A stretch of 7,493 nucleotides of DNA, from the NCBI GenBank assembly GCA_031282385.1, contig JAITDV010000425.1:1-7493 (forward strand), written 5' to 3'. The position numbers were made by a program, and so were the translations under genes. The notes under the pieces were generated by a model, which worked only from the letters and a program-made list of their open reading frames with translations, made no database searches and was not told the DNA's origin. How positions within the stretch are numbered: the stretch's first letter is position 1; every line of letters starts with the position of its first letter. Positions 1 to 6,284 of the stretch are shown here, one piece after another. Source of the stretch: Planctomycetaceae bacterium (lineage in GTDB: Bacteria; Planctomycetota; Planctomycetia; Pirellulales; Thermoguttaceae).

Positions 1-281
1 TGTTACTAAAACAACTGAAAAATATAACAATAGCAAACACTCAAAAATAATCAGTCTGTAGCCATTTTTATGAAATAAGAATTTATATAACTTCAATAGT
101 TATAAGTACTTAACAAAAAGCCTCCGGAACTTCGGTTTAAGGAAAATCTCGGATAAAACAATAACTATATTGCAAATTATAACTCTAAATTGCAACCTGA
201 TAAGCCCAGAATTTATAGCACCAAATGACTTTTTCAGGGACAACTAGTTACAATAAGTAATGTTTCTTTGAGTATTTATTG
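1..281. other. AT-rich non-coding region downstream of the transporter gene
   Basis: No convincing coding frame, RNA gene or copy of the two repeat families is visible here. The stretch is AT-rich. On the minus strand it would be the 3' untranslated region of the transporter gene. A small GC-rich patch around 120-136, followed on the minus strand by five T residues, could be a very weak terminator, but its stem is only three to four base pairs. Confidence 0.5.
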
Positions 282-1511
282 TTATTTTGCAGATAAGATA
301 ATCAAGAGTTGTGCGGTCATAATTCGCAGAAACATTGTTAGCGGATAAACTGTTGCATAACCGATTGACGGTTTGTCACTGCCGCTTGCACCAACAGAAT
401 ACGAGAGCGCCGGCGGGTCTGTTGTGCTGCCGGCAATCATGCCCATAAGAATAAAATAATCTACCTTAAACACCTTGTAAGCCAAAACACCAACAATCAA
501 CAACGGCGTCAAAGTAATAATAACCCCCAAACCAACCCACAATAAACCATCTCCATCCACAACCGTCTTGACAAAACTTTCTCCAGCTAAAAGTCCAACA
601 CAAGCTAAAAATAAACAAATACCAACCTCTCGCAACATCAAAACAGCACTCTTGGTAATCTTAGTTGGAAAATAAAATTTAGTACCAAAAGCACCCATTA
701 AAATTGCCACTACCAAAGGTCCGCCCGCTAATCCTAACTTAACCGGCTGCGGCACACCCGGAATATAAACCGGAATACTACCCAAAACAACTCCTAATAA
801 AATACCAACAAAAATCGGAATCAAATGAGGCTCATCAATATGTTTATCTGCCGTTGCTCCAGCATTAGACGTAATTGATTCAGATGTTGCTTGCGGTTTT
901 TTATTGGATTCCTGATTAATATCAACCTTAAAAATAATCCTAATTAAAATAATCGAAAAAATTATACCAACAACACCTAACGGATAACTCATTGCATAAG
1001 CAGTTCCAAGAACATTTGGATCGCCGTTTAAATTAGCATAAGCGTTTTGAGCCGCACCCAATCCTGGAGTATTTGTAATTGCCCCTGAAAGTATGCCGAC
1101 CATTGTTGGCATGTCTATTCCGGTAATATAATGAAGCAAAACCGTAACCAATACTCCTAAAAGAACTATCGCTGTAGCCAGCAAATTAAGTTTTAGCCCG
1201 CCGGTTTTGAAAGTTGTGAAAAAACCGGGACCAACCTGCAAACCTACCGCATAAACAAAAAGAATCAATCCGAATTCTCGAATAAAATGTAAAACCTCCG
1301 GATTCATAAAATGCTTGGTTTTTGTGGTGTCAATATATTGCATCCCAAAATGACTCACCGCAATACCAACAAACAACACAAATGTCATACCCAACGAGAC
1401 GCCAAATATCTTAATCCGACCCAACGCAACACCCAAAGCAATAACTAGCGGAACCACAAAAACAATGTGTCCAACTGTCGCTCCAAATAAAAGATCATGC
1501 AACCAACTCAT
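282..1511 (-). CDS. AspT/YidE-type (AAEx family) transporter lacking the RCK_C insert
   Basis: This is a 409-residue integral membrane protein of the aspartate:alanine exchanger (AAEx) family. The family's duplicated architecture is clear. The half-repeat motif REFGLILFVYAVGLQVG (about residues 78-94) recurs as REVGICLFLACVGLLAG (294-310), and SGAITNTPGLGAA (142-154) recurs as AGSTTDPPALSYS (360-372). About ten to twelve hydrophobic segments are present. Known members (AspT, YidE, YbjL, corynebacterial SucE1) are about 540-560 residues and carry a large cytosolic loop with RCK_C (TrkA_C) domains between the halves. Here that loop is only a polar linker of about 33 residues (196-228). The start is the ATG at 1511, giving the expected MSWL-type N-terminus. 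Family members exchange or export small carboxylates and amino acids. The neighbouring succinate/fumarate genes make a C4-dicarboxylate substrate plausible, but this is inference. A family 2 repeat ends 27 bp upstream of the start. Confidence 0.88.
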   Translation of the reverse strand: MSWLHDLLFGATVGHIVFVVPLVIALGVALGRIKIFGVSLGMTFVLFVGIAVSHFGMQYIDTTKTKHFMNPEVLHFIREFGLILFVYAVGLQVGPGFFTTFKTGGLKLNLLATAIVLLGVLVTVLLHYITGIDMPTMVGILSGAITNTPGLGAAQNAYANLNGDPNVLGTAYAMSYPLGVVGIIFSIILIRIIFKVDINQESNKKPQATSESITSNAGATADKHIDEPHLIPIFVGILLGVVLGSIPVYIPGVPQPVKLGLAGGPLVVAILMGAFGTKFYFPTKITKSAVLMLREVGICLFLACVGLLAGESFVKTVVDGDGLLWVGLGVIITLTPLLIVGVLAYKVFKVDYFILMGMIAGSTTDPPALSYSVGASGSDKPSIGYATVYPLTMFLRIMTAQLLIILSAK

Positions 1512-1538
1512 AATTTAACCTAATTTAATAAAATCGAA

Positions 1539-1834
1539 TACTATTAGTACTATAAATTAGACCTTTTCTCTAACCTAAAAATACATCAACGCAACAAAAA
1601 ACCTCCAACGAAATACCTACATTAACTCCTCCGAGACCACCCCTAACCCCTCCGAAGGAGGGGAATAAGAAGAAGCATCCGAGGGAGGCGATTTATTCCC
1701 CTCCTTCGGAAGGGACAGGGGTGGTCTCATACAGCTTAGCGAAAAGGTCTATTGCATGACTCAAAAGCATAAAAACCTGTTTTCCCACAAGGTAAACAGG
1801 CGAAAGTAAATGAAATTTAAAGTGTGAACGGTTT
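1539..1834 (+). repeat. Family 2 repeat, copy 1 (interrupted by family 1 copy A)
   Basis: The two halves, 1539-1558 and 1751-1834, rejoin to give one roughly 100-bp copy. The left end TACTATTAGTACTATAAATT matches the left end of copy 2 at 2782-2801. The right part carries the shared block TGACTCAAAAGCATAAAA and the terminal TTTAAAGTGTGAAC. The central hairpin is CCTGTTTTCC (1776-1785), loop CACAA, GGTAAACAGG (1791-1800), with nine pairs and one T-T mismatch. The outer boundaries are approximate by a few bases. Confidence 0.8.
1559..1750 (+). mobile_element. Family 1 MITE, copy A (192 bp, nested in family 2 copy 1)
   Basis: The element begins AGACCTTTTCTCTAACCT and ends GCTTAGCGAAAAGGTCT, giving terminal inverted repeats of about 18 bp with two mismatches. 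It is flanked by a perfect 3-bp duplication ATT (1556-1558 and 1751-1753). An internal inverted repeat has 36-bp arms (1633-1668 and 1693-1728; 33 of 36 paired) around a 24-base loop. There is no transposase frame, so it is a non-autonomous element. Joining the flanks with one ATT gives ACTATAAATTGCATGACTC, which matches the uninterrupted family 2 copies and confirms the boundaries. Confidence 0.88.
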
Positions 1835-1904
1835 AATTAACCCAAACCAAATAATCTTGAAAAATATGTAATTGTCAATTTAAATTGAACAGTTACCGGA
1901 AATT

Positions 1905-2648
1905 TTAATCTTTGAATTTTGCGCAAAGGAATTCGCGATTCAGTCTGGCAATATGTTCAATTGAAATTCCTTTTGGACATTCGGCTTGGCAAGCTTGCGT
2001 GTTTGTGCAACTTCCGAAACCTAATTCGTCCATCTTGGCAATCATTGCTTTTGCCCGTTTTGCCGCTTCAACTCTACCTTGCGGTAACTTTGCCAAAGCA
2101 GAAACTCTTGCAGCGACAAATAACATTGCCGAACCGTTTTTACAAGTTGCCACACACGCCCCGCAACCAATACACGCGGACGCATCCATTGCCTCTTCCG
2201 CGTCATCTTTGGCAATTGGAATAGTGTTGCCGTCGGGAACGCCGCCGGTGTTGACCGAAATGAATCCGCCCGCTTGCAATATCTGATCAAAAGCATTACG
2301 GTTGACGACCAAATCTTTGATCACCGGAAACGCAGCAGAACGCCAAGGTTCAACCGTTATTACATCGCCGTCCTTAAACTTCCGCATGTGCAACTGACAA
2401 GTTGTTATATCATCGTCCGGTCCATGCGCCCTGCCGTTGATATACAACGAACACATACCGCATATTCCTTCTCGACAATCATGATCAAAAGCTATCGGTT
2501 CTTTGCCGTTGCTGATTAAATTGTTATTCAAAATATCCAACATCTCAAGAAACGATGTATCCGGCGAAATATCGTCTATGTAAAATATCTCAAATCGTCC
2601 TTCAGCTTTGGCGTTTTTTTGCCGCCATATTTTAAGTTTAAATTTCAT
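1905..2648 (-). CDS. sdhB: Succinate dehydrogenase/fumarate reductase iron-sulfur subunit
   Basis: This 247-residue subunit carries electrons between the flavoprotein and the membrane cytochrome b, on the cytosolic side of the membrane. The [2Fe-2S] ligands are in CREGICGMC (C58, C63, C66) plus C84 in the ITTCQ segment. The C-terminal ferredoxin domain has CIGCGACVATC: C159, C162, C165 and later C224 fit the [4Fe-4S] cluster, while C169, C214 and C220 fit the [3Fe-4S] cluster, by analogy with E. coli SdhB. A third cluster with only three cysteines before the proline is the usual SQR/QFR pattern. The ATG at 2648 (MKFKLKIWRQ) gives the family's normal N-terminus. An in-frame TTG at 2711 would add 21 residues unlike the family and would overlap a promoter-like box, so it was not used. 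The gene could equally be called frdB; direction of the reaction cannot be read from sequence. Confidence 0.96.
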   Translation of the reverse strand: MKFKLKIWRQKNAKAEGRFEIFYIDDISPDTSFLEMLDILNNNLISNGKEPIAFDHDCREGICGMCSLYINGRAHGPDDDITTCQLHMRKFKDGDVITVEPWRSAAFPVIKDLVVNRNAFDQILQAGGFISVNTGGVPDGNTIPIAKDDAEEAMDASACIGCGACVATCKNGSAMLFVAARVSALAKLPQGRVEAAKRAKAMIAKMDELGFGSCTNTQACQAECPKGISIEHIARLNREFLCAKFKD

Positions 2649-2674
2649 TTCTGTTTCAATAAAAAATTTTCGGA

Positions 2675-2682
2675 CAAAGATA
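2675..2682 (-). promoter_or_regulatory. Candidate Bacteroidota-type -7 box for sdhB
   Basis: On the minus strand these bases read TATCTTTG, a full match to the TAnnTTTG -7 consensus of the Bacteroidota housekeeping sigma factor. It lies 26 bp upstream of the sdhB ATG, giving a short leader. The nearest TTTG that could be a -33 element (2709-2712) is 26 bp further upstream, longer than the usual spacing of about 19-23 bp, so the -33 match is poor. I found no TAnnTTTG box in the other intergenic gaps on this strand. Confidence 0.4.
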
Positions 2683-2781
2683 ATATAACTTCTAAAAATA
2701 ACATTTGACAAATGACCGCAATCAATTGAACTTATTTTTTAGAGAATCCCGCAATTTATTGTCCTAACTTACTCAACACTA

Positions 2782-2882
2782 TACTGTTCGTACTATAAAT
2801 TTCATGACTCAAGAGCGTAAAAGCCTGCTTTCCGGTAGGTAATCAGGCGGTGGTGAAGGAAATTTAAAGTGTGAACTGTTTA
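2782..2882 (+). repeat. Family 2 repeat, copy 2
   Basis: This is an intact copy of about 100 bp, in the same orientation as copy 1 and antisense to the sdh genes. The left end ACTGTTCGTACTATAAATT and the reverse complement of the right end, ACAGTTCACACTTTAAATT, agree at 15 of 19 positions. The hairpin at 2824-2847 is CCTGCTTTCC, loop GGTA, GGTAATCAGG. The block TGACTCAAGAGCGTAAAA lies between the left end and the hairpin. Flanking TATA on both sides (2780-2783 and 2881-2884) might be a target duplication, but other copies do not support it. Confidence 0.82.
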
Positions 2883-2929
2883 TAATTAGTTTGCATTCTA
2901 TTTCTCAAACAACCGACAACCGTATCAAT

Positions 2930-3121
2930 AGACCTTTTCTCCAACCTAAAAATACATCAACGCAACAAAAAACCTACAACAAAAAACCGCCTTTAACTCC
3001 TCCGAGACCATCCCTAACCCCTCCGAAGGAAGGGAATAAGAAGACGCCTCCGAGGGAGGCGAATTATTCCCCTCCTTCGGAGGGGTCAGGGGTGGTCTCC
3101 TACAGGTTAGCGAAAAGGTCT
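2930..3121 (+). mobile_element. Family 1 MITE, copy B (192 bp, inserted at the sdhA stop codon)
   Basis: The element begins AGACCTTTTCTCCAACCT and ends GGTTAGCGAAAAGGTCT, with a perfect 3-bp duplication AAT (2927-2929 and 3122-3124). Internal arms 3004-3039 and 3064-3099 form a long hairpin. Its loop holds a second hairpin, CGCCTCC-GAG-GGAGGCG. An 11-bp direct repeat (AACAAAAAACC, 3-bp spacer, AACAAAAAACC) lies near the left end. The right end overlaps the sdhA stop codon by two bases, so the hairpin begins about 20 nt after that stop in the transcript. Confidence 0.9.
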
Positions 3122-5069
3122 AATCTTTATAATTTCTTGTTGACAAGTGTACGGTTTCGTAATTTAGCGGTTCTTTATGTAATATCGGCAACTCATTTTG
3201 TCCTTGATATTCCCACGCGGCAACATACATATAATTTTCGTCGTCTCGTTTTGTTTCTCCATCTTCTGTTTGCATTTCTTCGCGAAAATGTCCGCCGCAA
3301 GATTCTTTTCGGTTAAGAGCGTCAAGAGCCATGAGTTTGCCGATTTCAATAAAATCACTTACTCGTGCAGCTTTTTCCAATTCTTGATTAAATTCCGCGT
3401 TATTGCCCGGCACCAAAACATCCGACCAAAACTCATCACGAACTTCATCTATCAATCCGATTGCCTTTTTCAATCCTGCCTCATTCCGCGCCATCCCAAC
3501 ATATTCCCACATTATTCGTCCCAATTTTTTGTGAATTACGTCAACAGGTTGTTTTCCTTTGATGTTGAGTATTTTGTTTAATTTTTCTTTAACTTGATTT
3601 TCAGTTTCGTCGAATGCTGCGTGTTTAATGTCGGTTTTCGGCGTTTGTATTTCTTTGGACAAATAATCGCCGATAGTATAAGGCAAAATAAAATAGCCAT
3701 CCGCAAGTCCTTGCATCAACGCCGACGCGCCTAATCGATTTCCGCCGTGATCGCTGAAGTTAGCCTCGCCGATAGCGTACAGACCGGGTATAGTTGTCAT
3801 TAAATTGTAATCTACCCAAATACCGCCCATCATGTAATGGATTGCCGGATAAATTTGCATTGGTTCGTTGTAGGGATTTACATCGGTGATTTTTTCGTAC
3901 ATTTGGAAAAGGTTGCCGTAACGCTCGGCAATAACTTTTTTGCCAAGACGTTCTATTGCAGTAGAAAAATCAAGAAAAACTGCAAGTCCAGTTTCGTTTA
4001 CACCAAATCCGGCGTCACAACGTTCCTTTGCCGCACGCGACGCAACATCACGCGGAACAAGATTACCAAACGCCGGATAACGACGCTCAAGATAATAATC
4101 ACGATCAGATTCAGGAATTTGCGAAGGTTTCAATTGCTTCATACGCAACTTCTCAACATCGTCAAGTTTTTTAGGCACCCAAATTCTACCGTCATTACGC
4201 AATGACTCCGACATCAACGTCAATTTCGATTGCTGTTCGCCATGAACCGGAATACAAGTCGGATGAATTTGAGCAAAACATGGATTAGCAAAAAAAGCAC
4301 CGCGTTTATAACATTGAATTATTGCTGAGCCGTTGCTATTCATTGCGTTTGTTGACAAGAAAAAAGTGTTGCCGTAACCGCCGGTTGCAATAACTACCGC
4401 ATGAGCGCCATGCCGTTCAATTTCACCTGTAACAAGATTACGAGTTATGATTCCTTTTGCTTTGCCGTCAATCATAACCAAGTCTAACATTTCATGACGA
4501 TTGTAAGACTTGACGGTTCCTTCTGCAATTTGGCGATTGAGAGCGGCATACGCGCCGAGCAATAGTTGTTGACCGGTTTGACCGCGAGCGTAAAAAGTTC
4601 GCGAAACTTGCGCGCCGCCAAAAGAACGGTTCGCAAGCAATCCGCCGTACTCACGCGCAAAAGGAACGCCTTGAGCAACACATTGGTCTATTATCAACGG
4701 ACTAACTTCCGCAAGACGATAAACATTGGCTTCTCTTGAACGGTAGTCGCCGCCTTTAATTGTGTCGTAAAATAGGCGATAGATTGAGTCGTTATCATTT
4801 TGGTAATTTTTGGCAGCGTTGATGCCGCCTTGAGCTGCAATTGAATGAGCGCGTCTTGGGCTGTCGGATATGCAAAATACTTTCACATTGTAACCCAACT
4901 CTCCAAGCGAAGCCGCCGCCGAAGCACCACCCAATCCAGTACCAACAATAATAATCTCCAGCTTACGTTTATTTGCCGGACTTACTACTTTTATATTTGC
5001 CTTATGACGAGTCCACTTTTCTGATAAAAGACCGTCAGGAATTTTCGCTTGCAATTTAGTTTCAGTCAT
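3120..5069 (-). CDS. sdhA: Succinate dehydrogenase/fumarate reductase flavoprotein subunit
   Basis: This 649-residue catalytic subunit interconverts succinate and fumarate using covalently bound FAD, on the cytosolic face of the membrane. The dinucleotide-binding motif GTGLGGASAAASLGELG is at residues 43-59. The FAD-attachment histidine is H75 in RRAHSIAAQGG. Active-site signatures are HPTC (H269), the PRDVASRA segment with R340 as the likely proton-transfer arginine, AIHYMMGGI (H411), and DHGGNRLGASALMQG (440-454). The C-terminal domain is complete, with the ESCGGHFR motif at 589-596. Length and N-terminus (KIPDGLLSEKWTRHK) match the Bacteroides-type long flavoprotein. The ATG at 5069 has no clear Shine-Dalgarno sequence, as is normal in Bacteroidota. 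The stop codon is a TAG made of one host T and the first two bases of family 1 copy B. The gene could equally be named frdA. Confidence 0.97.
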   Translation of the reverse strand: MTETKLQAKIPDGLLSEKWTRHKANIKVVSPANKRKLEIIIVGTGLGGASAAASLGELGYNVKVFCISDSPRRAHSIAAQGGINAAKNYQNDNDSIYRLFYDTIKGGDYRSREANVYRLAEVSPLIIDQCVAQGVPFAREYGGLLANRSFGGAQVSRTFYARGQTGQQLLLGAYAALNRQIAEGTVKSYNRHEMLDLVMIDGKAKGIITRNLVTGEIERHGAHAVVIATGGYGNTFFLSTNAMNSNGSAIIQCYKRGAFFANPCFAQIHPTCIPVHGEQQSKLTLMSESLRNDGRIWVPKKLDDVEKLRMKQLKPSQIPESDRDYYLERRYPAFGNLVPRDVASRAAKERCDAGFGVNETGLAVFLDFSTAIERLGKKVIAERYGNLFQMYEKITDVNPYNEPMQIYPAIHYMMGGIWVDYNLMTTIPGLYAIGEANFSDHGGNRLGASALMQGLADGYFILPYTIGDYLSKEIQTPKTDIKHAAFDETENQVKEKLNKILNIKGKQPVDVIHKKLGRIMWEYVGMARNEAGLKKAIGLIDEVRDEFWSDVLVPGNNAEFNQELEKAARVSDFIEIGKLMALDALNRKESCGGHFREEMQTEDGETKRDDENYMYVAAWEYQGQNELPILHKEPLNYETVHLSTRNYKD

Positions 5070-5108
5070 AATTTTTTTACCGTTCTACTTTAAGTTTCGA
5101 CAACCATT

Positions 5109-5210
5109 AAACAGTTCACACCTTAAATTTCATTCACCGCCGTCTGCTTACCTATCGGAAAGCAGGATTTTACGCTCTTGAGTCACGCAATTTATAGTAT
5201 GGACAGTATA
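5109..5210 (-). repeat. Family 2 repeat, copy 3
   Basis: This copy is in the opposite orientation to copies 1 and 2, so it is sense relative to the sdh genes. It runs from ACAGTTCACACCTTAAATT to a right end that reads ACTGTCCATACTATAAATT on the minus strand. The hairpin is TCTGCTTACC (5143-5152), loop TATC, GGAAAGCAGG (5157-5166). It ends about 40 bp upstream of the sdhA ATG and abuts copy 4 directly. Confidence 0.82.
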
Positions 5211-5312
5211 AAAAATTCACACGTCAAATTTCATTTACCTTCGCCTGTGCTTACTTATTAGGAAATCAGGCTTTTACGCTATGTAATCACGCAATTTATA
5301 TTACGAACAGAT
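5211..5312 (-). repeat. Family 2 repeat, copy 4 (most diverged)
   Basis: The copy has the same orientation as copy 3 and follows it immediately. The ends AATTCACACGTCAAATTTC and GCAATTTATATTACGAACAG are recognisable, but the conserved block is degraded (CGCTATGTAATCACG in place of CGCTCTTGAGTCACG) and the hairpin (5244-5270) has lost several pairs, keeping mainly CCTG/CAGG. This suggests an older copy or one under less constraint. Confidence 0.75.
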
Positions 5313-5337
5313 ATGAACGCACGCAATATCCAATTCG

Positions 5338-6033
5338 TCAATCAAATATTAACAACGCAATTTGCTTAATCCAAATACAATTATTCAATCCAAAAAAGAA
5401 ATAAACCGGTATTGAGATGAAGGCTATTGTAATAATGATTGCGTAAATTTTTGCGATTAGTTGCAGACGCGGCAGCCATTTTGAGTTATTTGCGCCGATT
5501 GATTGAAATGCGCTCCAGAATCCGTGAGAAATATGGAAATACAACGCAATTACCCAAACAATATACAAAATACAAAAATACCATTGACTAAATAACGCAA
5601 CCAACAAATCATAAGCATTTTCACCATCGTGCCCGAGAATGTGCTGTAGTTGCATTTTTGACCAGAAATGGAAAAAATGTAAACCCAGAAAACCAAGTAC
5701 AATCACTCCCAAAACAAACATGTTCTTTGACGCCCATGAAGACGCGGCAGCTTTGTTGGGAACGAGATATTTGACGGGGCGGGCGGTTTGATTTTTTAAT
5801 GTAACAAAAATTGAGCAGATTATGTGAACAATAAAACCCAATGCCAAAACCGGAACCATTATTTGGACGAATATATTTGTGTCCATAAATGCACAAGCTG
5901 CCTCATAAGCCTCTCGTGAAAGCAACGCCAGCAAATTTATAGATACATGCACAACAAGAAATATCAACAAAAATAAGCCACTCAAGCTCATTATCAATTT
6001 CCTGCCTATTGACGAAAAAATAAAATTTATCAT
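5338..6033 (-). CDS. sdhC: Succinate dehydrogenase/fumarate reductase cytochrome b558 subunit
   Basis: This 231-residue membrane anchor exchanges electrons with menaquinone. Five hydrophobic segments are visible at roughly residues 13-37, 54-79, 104-124, 147-170 and 191-215, the layout of the single-subunit diheme (type B) cytochrome b. Histidines suited to axial heme ligation lie in separate helices: H29 (VVHVSINL), H70 (IVHIICS), H119 or H122 (LHFFHFW), and H167 or H170 (HISHGFWSAFQS). The HGFWSAFQ stretch is characteristic of the b558 family. These ligand assignments are by analogy with Bacillus SdhC and Wolinella FrdC. The start ATG at 6033 gives MINFIFSSIGRKLIMSLSG, a typical family N-terminus. 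A single anchor without SdhD is normal for this type. A family 1 element ends 43 bp upstream of the start, so promoter or read-through sequence must cross or abut it. Confidence 0.94.
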   Translation of the reverse strand: MINFIFSSIGRKLIMSLSGLFLLIFLVVHVSINLLALLSREAYEAACAFMDTNIFVQIMVPVLALGFIVHIICSIFVTLKNQTARPVKYLVPNKAAASSWASKNMFVLGVIVLGFLGLHFFHFWSKMQLQHILGHDGENAYDLLVALFSQWYFCILYIVWVIALYFHISHGFWSAFQSIGANNSKWLPRLQLIAKIYAIIITIAFISIPVYFFFGLNNCIWIKQIALLIFD

Positions 6034-6076
6034 ATATTGTTATTTAATTATATTTTGTGTTGGTAATTTCTATATT

Positions 6077-6226
6077 AGACCTTTTCTCTAACCTAAAAAT
6101 ACATCAACGCAACAAAAAACCGCCTTTAACTCCTCCGAGCCACCCCTAATCCCTCCGAAGGGGGGGGAATAATTCCCCTCCTTTGGAGGGGTCAGGGGTG
6201 GTCTCCTACAGGTTAGCAAAAGGTCT
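6077..6226 (+). mobile_element. Family 1 MITE, copy C (150 bp, internally deleted)
   Basis: The ends are AGACCTTTTCTCTAACCT and GGTTAGCAAAAGGTCT, with a perfect 3-bp duplication ATT (6074-6076 and 6227-6229). Compared with copy B it lacks 14 bp between the two AACAAAAAACC direct repeats (one repeat remains) and 27 bp at the hairpin loop, so the arms now meet at the near-perfect centre GGGGAATAATTCCCC. One base is missing from the right terminal repeat. A run of eight G lies at 6160-6167. It sits 43 bp upstream of the sdhC start. Confidence 0.88.
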
Positions 6227-6284
6227 ATTGAATTGAGTCCGACTTAAATTTAGGGCAACTCAAAAAAATTAAAGTGGACTTTCT

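Larger units (their letters stand above)
1512..1904. other. 393-bp gap between sdhB and the transporter gene, mostly nested repeats
   Basis: The gap contains family 2 repeat copy 1 (1539-1834), split by family 1 element copy A (1559-1750). Between the repeat and the sdhB stop lies about 70 bp of AT-rich sequence, including a perfect 14-bp palindrome (TCAATTTAAATTGA, 1875-1888) 17 bp beyond the sdhB stop codon. No coding frame or recognisable terminator with a T-tract is seen. Confidence 0.7.
2649..3119. other. 471-bp gap between sdhA and sdhB
   Basis: Reading down from sdhA, the gap holds family 1 copy B (2930-3121), a 47-bp AT-rich spacer, family 2 copy 2 (2782-2882), then about 130 bp of unique AT-rich sequence containing the candidate sdhB promoter. 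A plus-strand reading frame crossing the MITE (about 2891-3316, rich in TPP and PPxEG) is explained by the repeat plus the antisense of sdhA and is not annotated as a gene. Confidence 0.7.
5070..5337. other. 268-bp gap between sdhC and sdhA holding two tandem repeats
   Basis: Two family 2 copies stand head to tail (5109-5210 and 5211-5312), leaving about 40 bp before the sdhA start and 25 bp after the sdhC stop. No coding frame or TAnnTTTG-like promoter box is seen on the transcribed strand. Confidence 0.7.

Noticed and set aside
113..140. Rho-independent terminator for the transporter gene on the minus strand
   Set aside because: The T-run is present after CCGGAGGC, but the best stem is only three to four pairs; not enough to call.
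1811..1826. Tiny frame ATGAAATTTAAAGTGTGA in some family 2 copies, resembling the sdhB start ATGAAATTTAAA
   Set aside because: The frame is five codons, the ATG is absent in copies 2 and 5, and the match is AT-rich and short; coincidence is likely.
2649..2711. N-terminal extension of sdhB from a TTG at 2711
   Set aside because: The extra 21 residues are not part of the family, an ATG at 2648 gives the standard N-terminus, and the extension covers the promoter-like TATCTTTG box.
2737..2760. Truncated family 2 end (CGCAATTTATTGTCC) upstream of copy 2
   Set aside because: Only about ten AT-rich bases agree with the family 2 end and no hairpin or conserved block follows.
2891..3316. Plus-strand open frame with a proline-rich TPP/PPxEG repeat
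   Set aside because: It is the translation of family 1 copy B joined to the antisense of sdhA. There is no family resemblance, and its open stretch is explained by the repeat and by the strong sdhA frame opposite.
1559..6226. TA target duplication of the IS630/Tc1 type for family 1
   Set aside because: TA does flank GACC...GGTC, but the A belongs to the inverted repeat. All three copies show a 3-bp duplication around AGACC...GGTCT, and the empty family 2 site supports the 3-bp reading.
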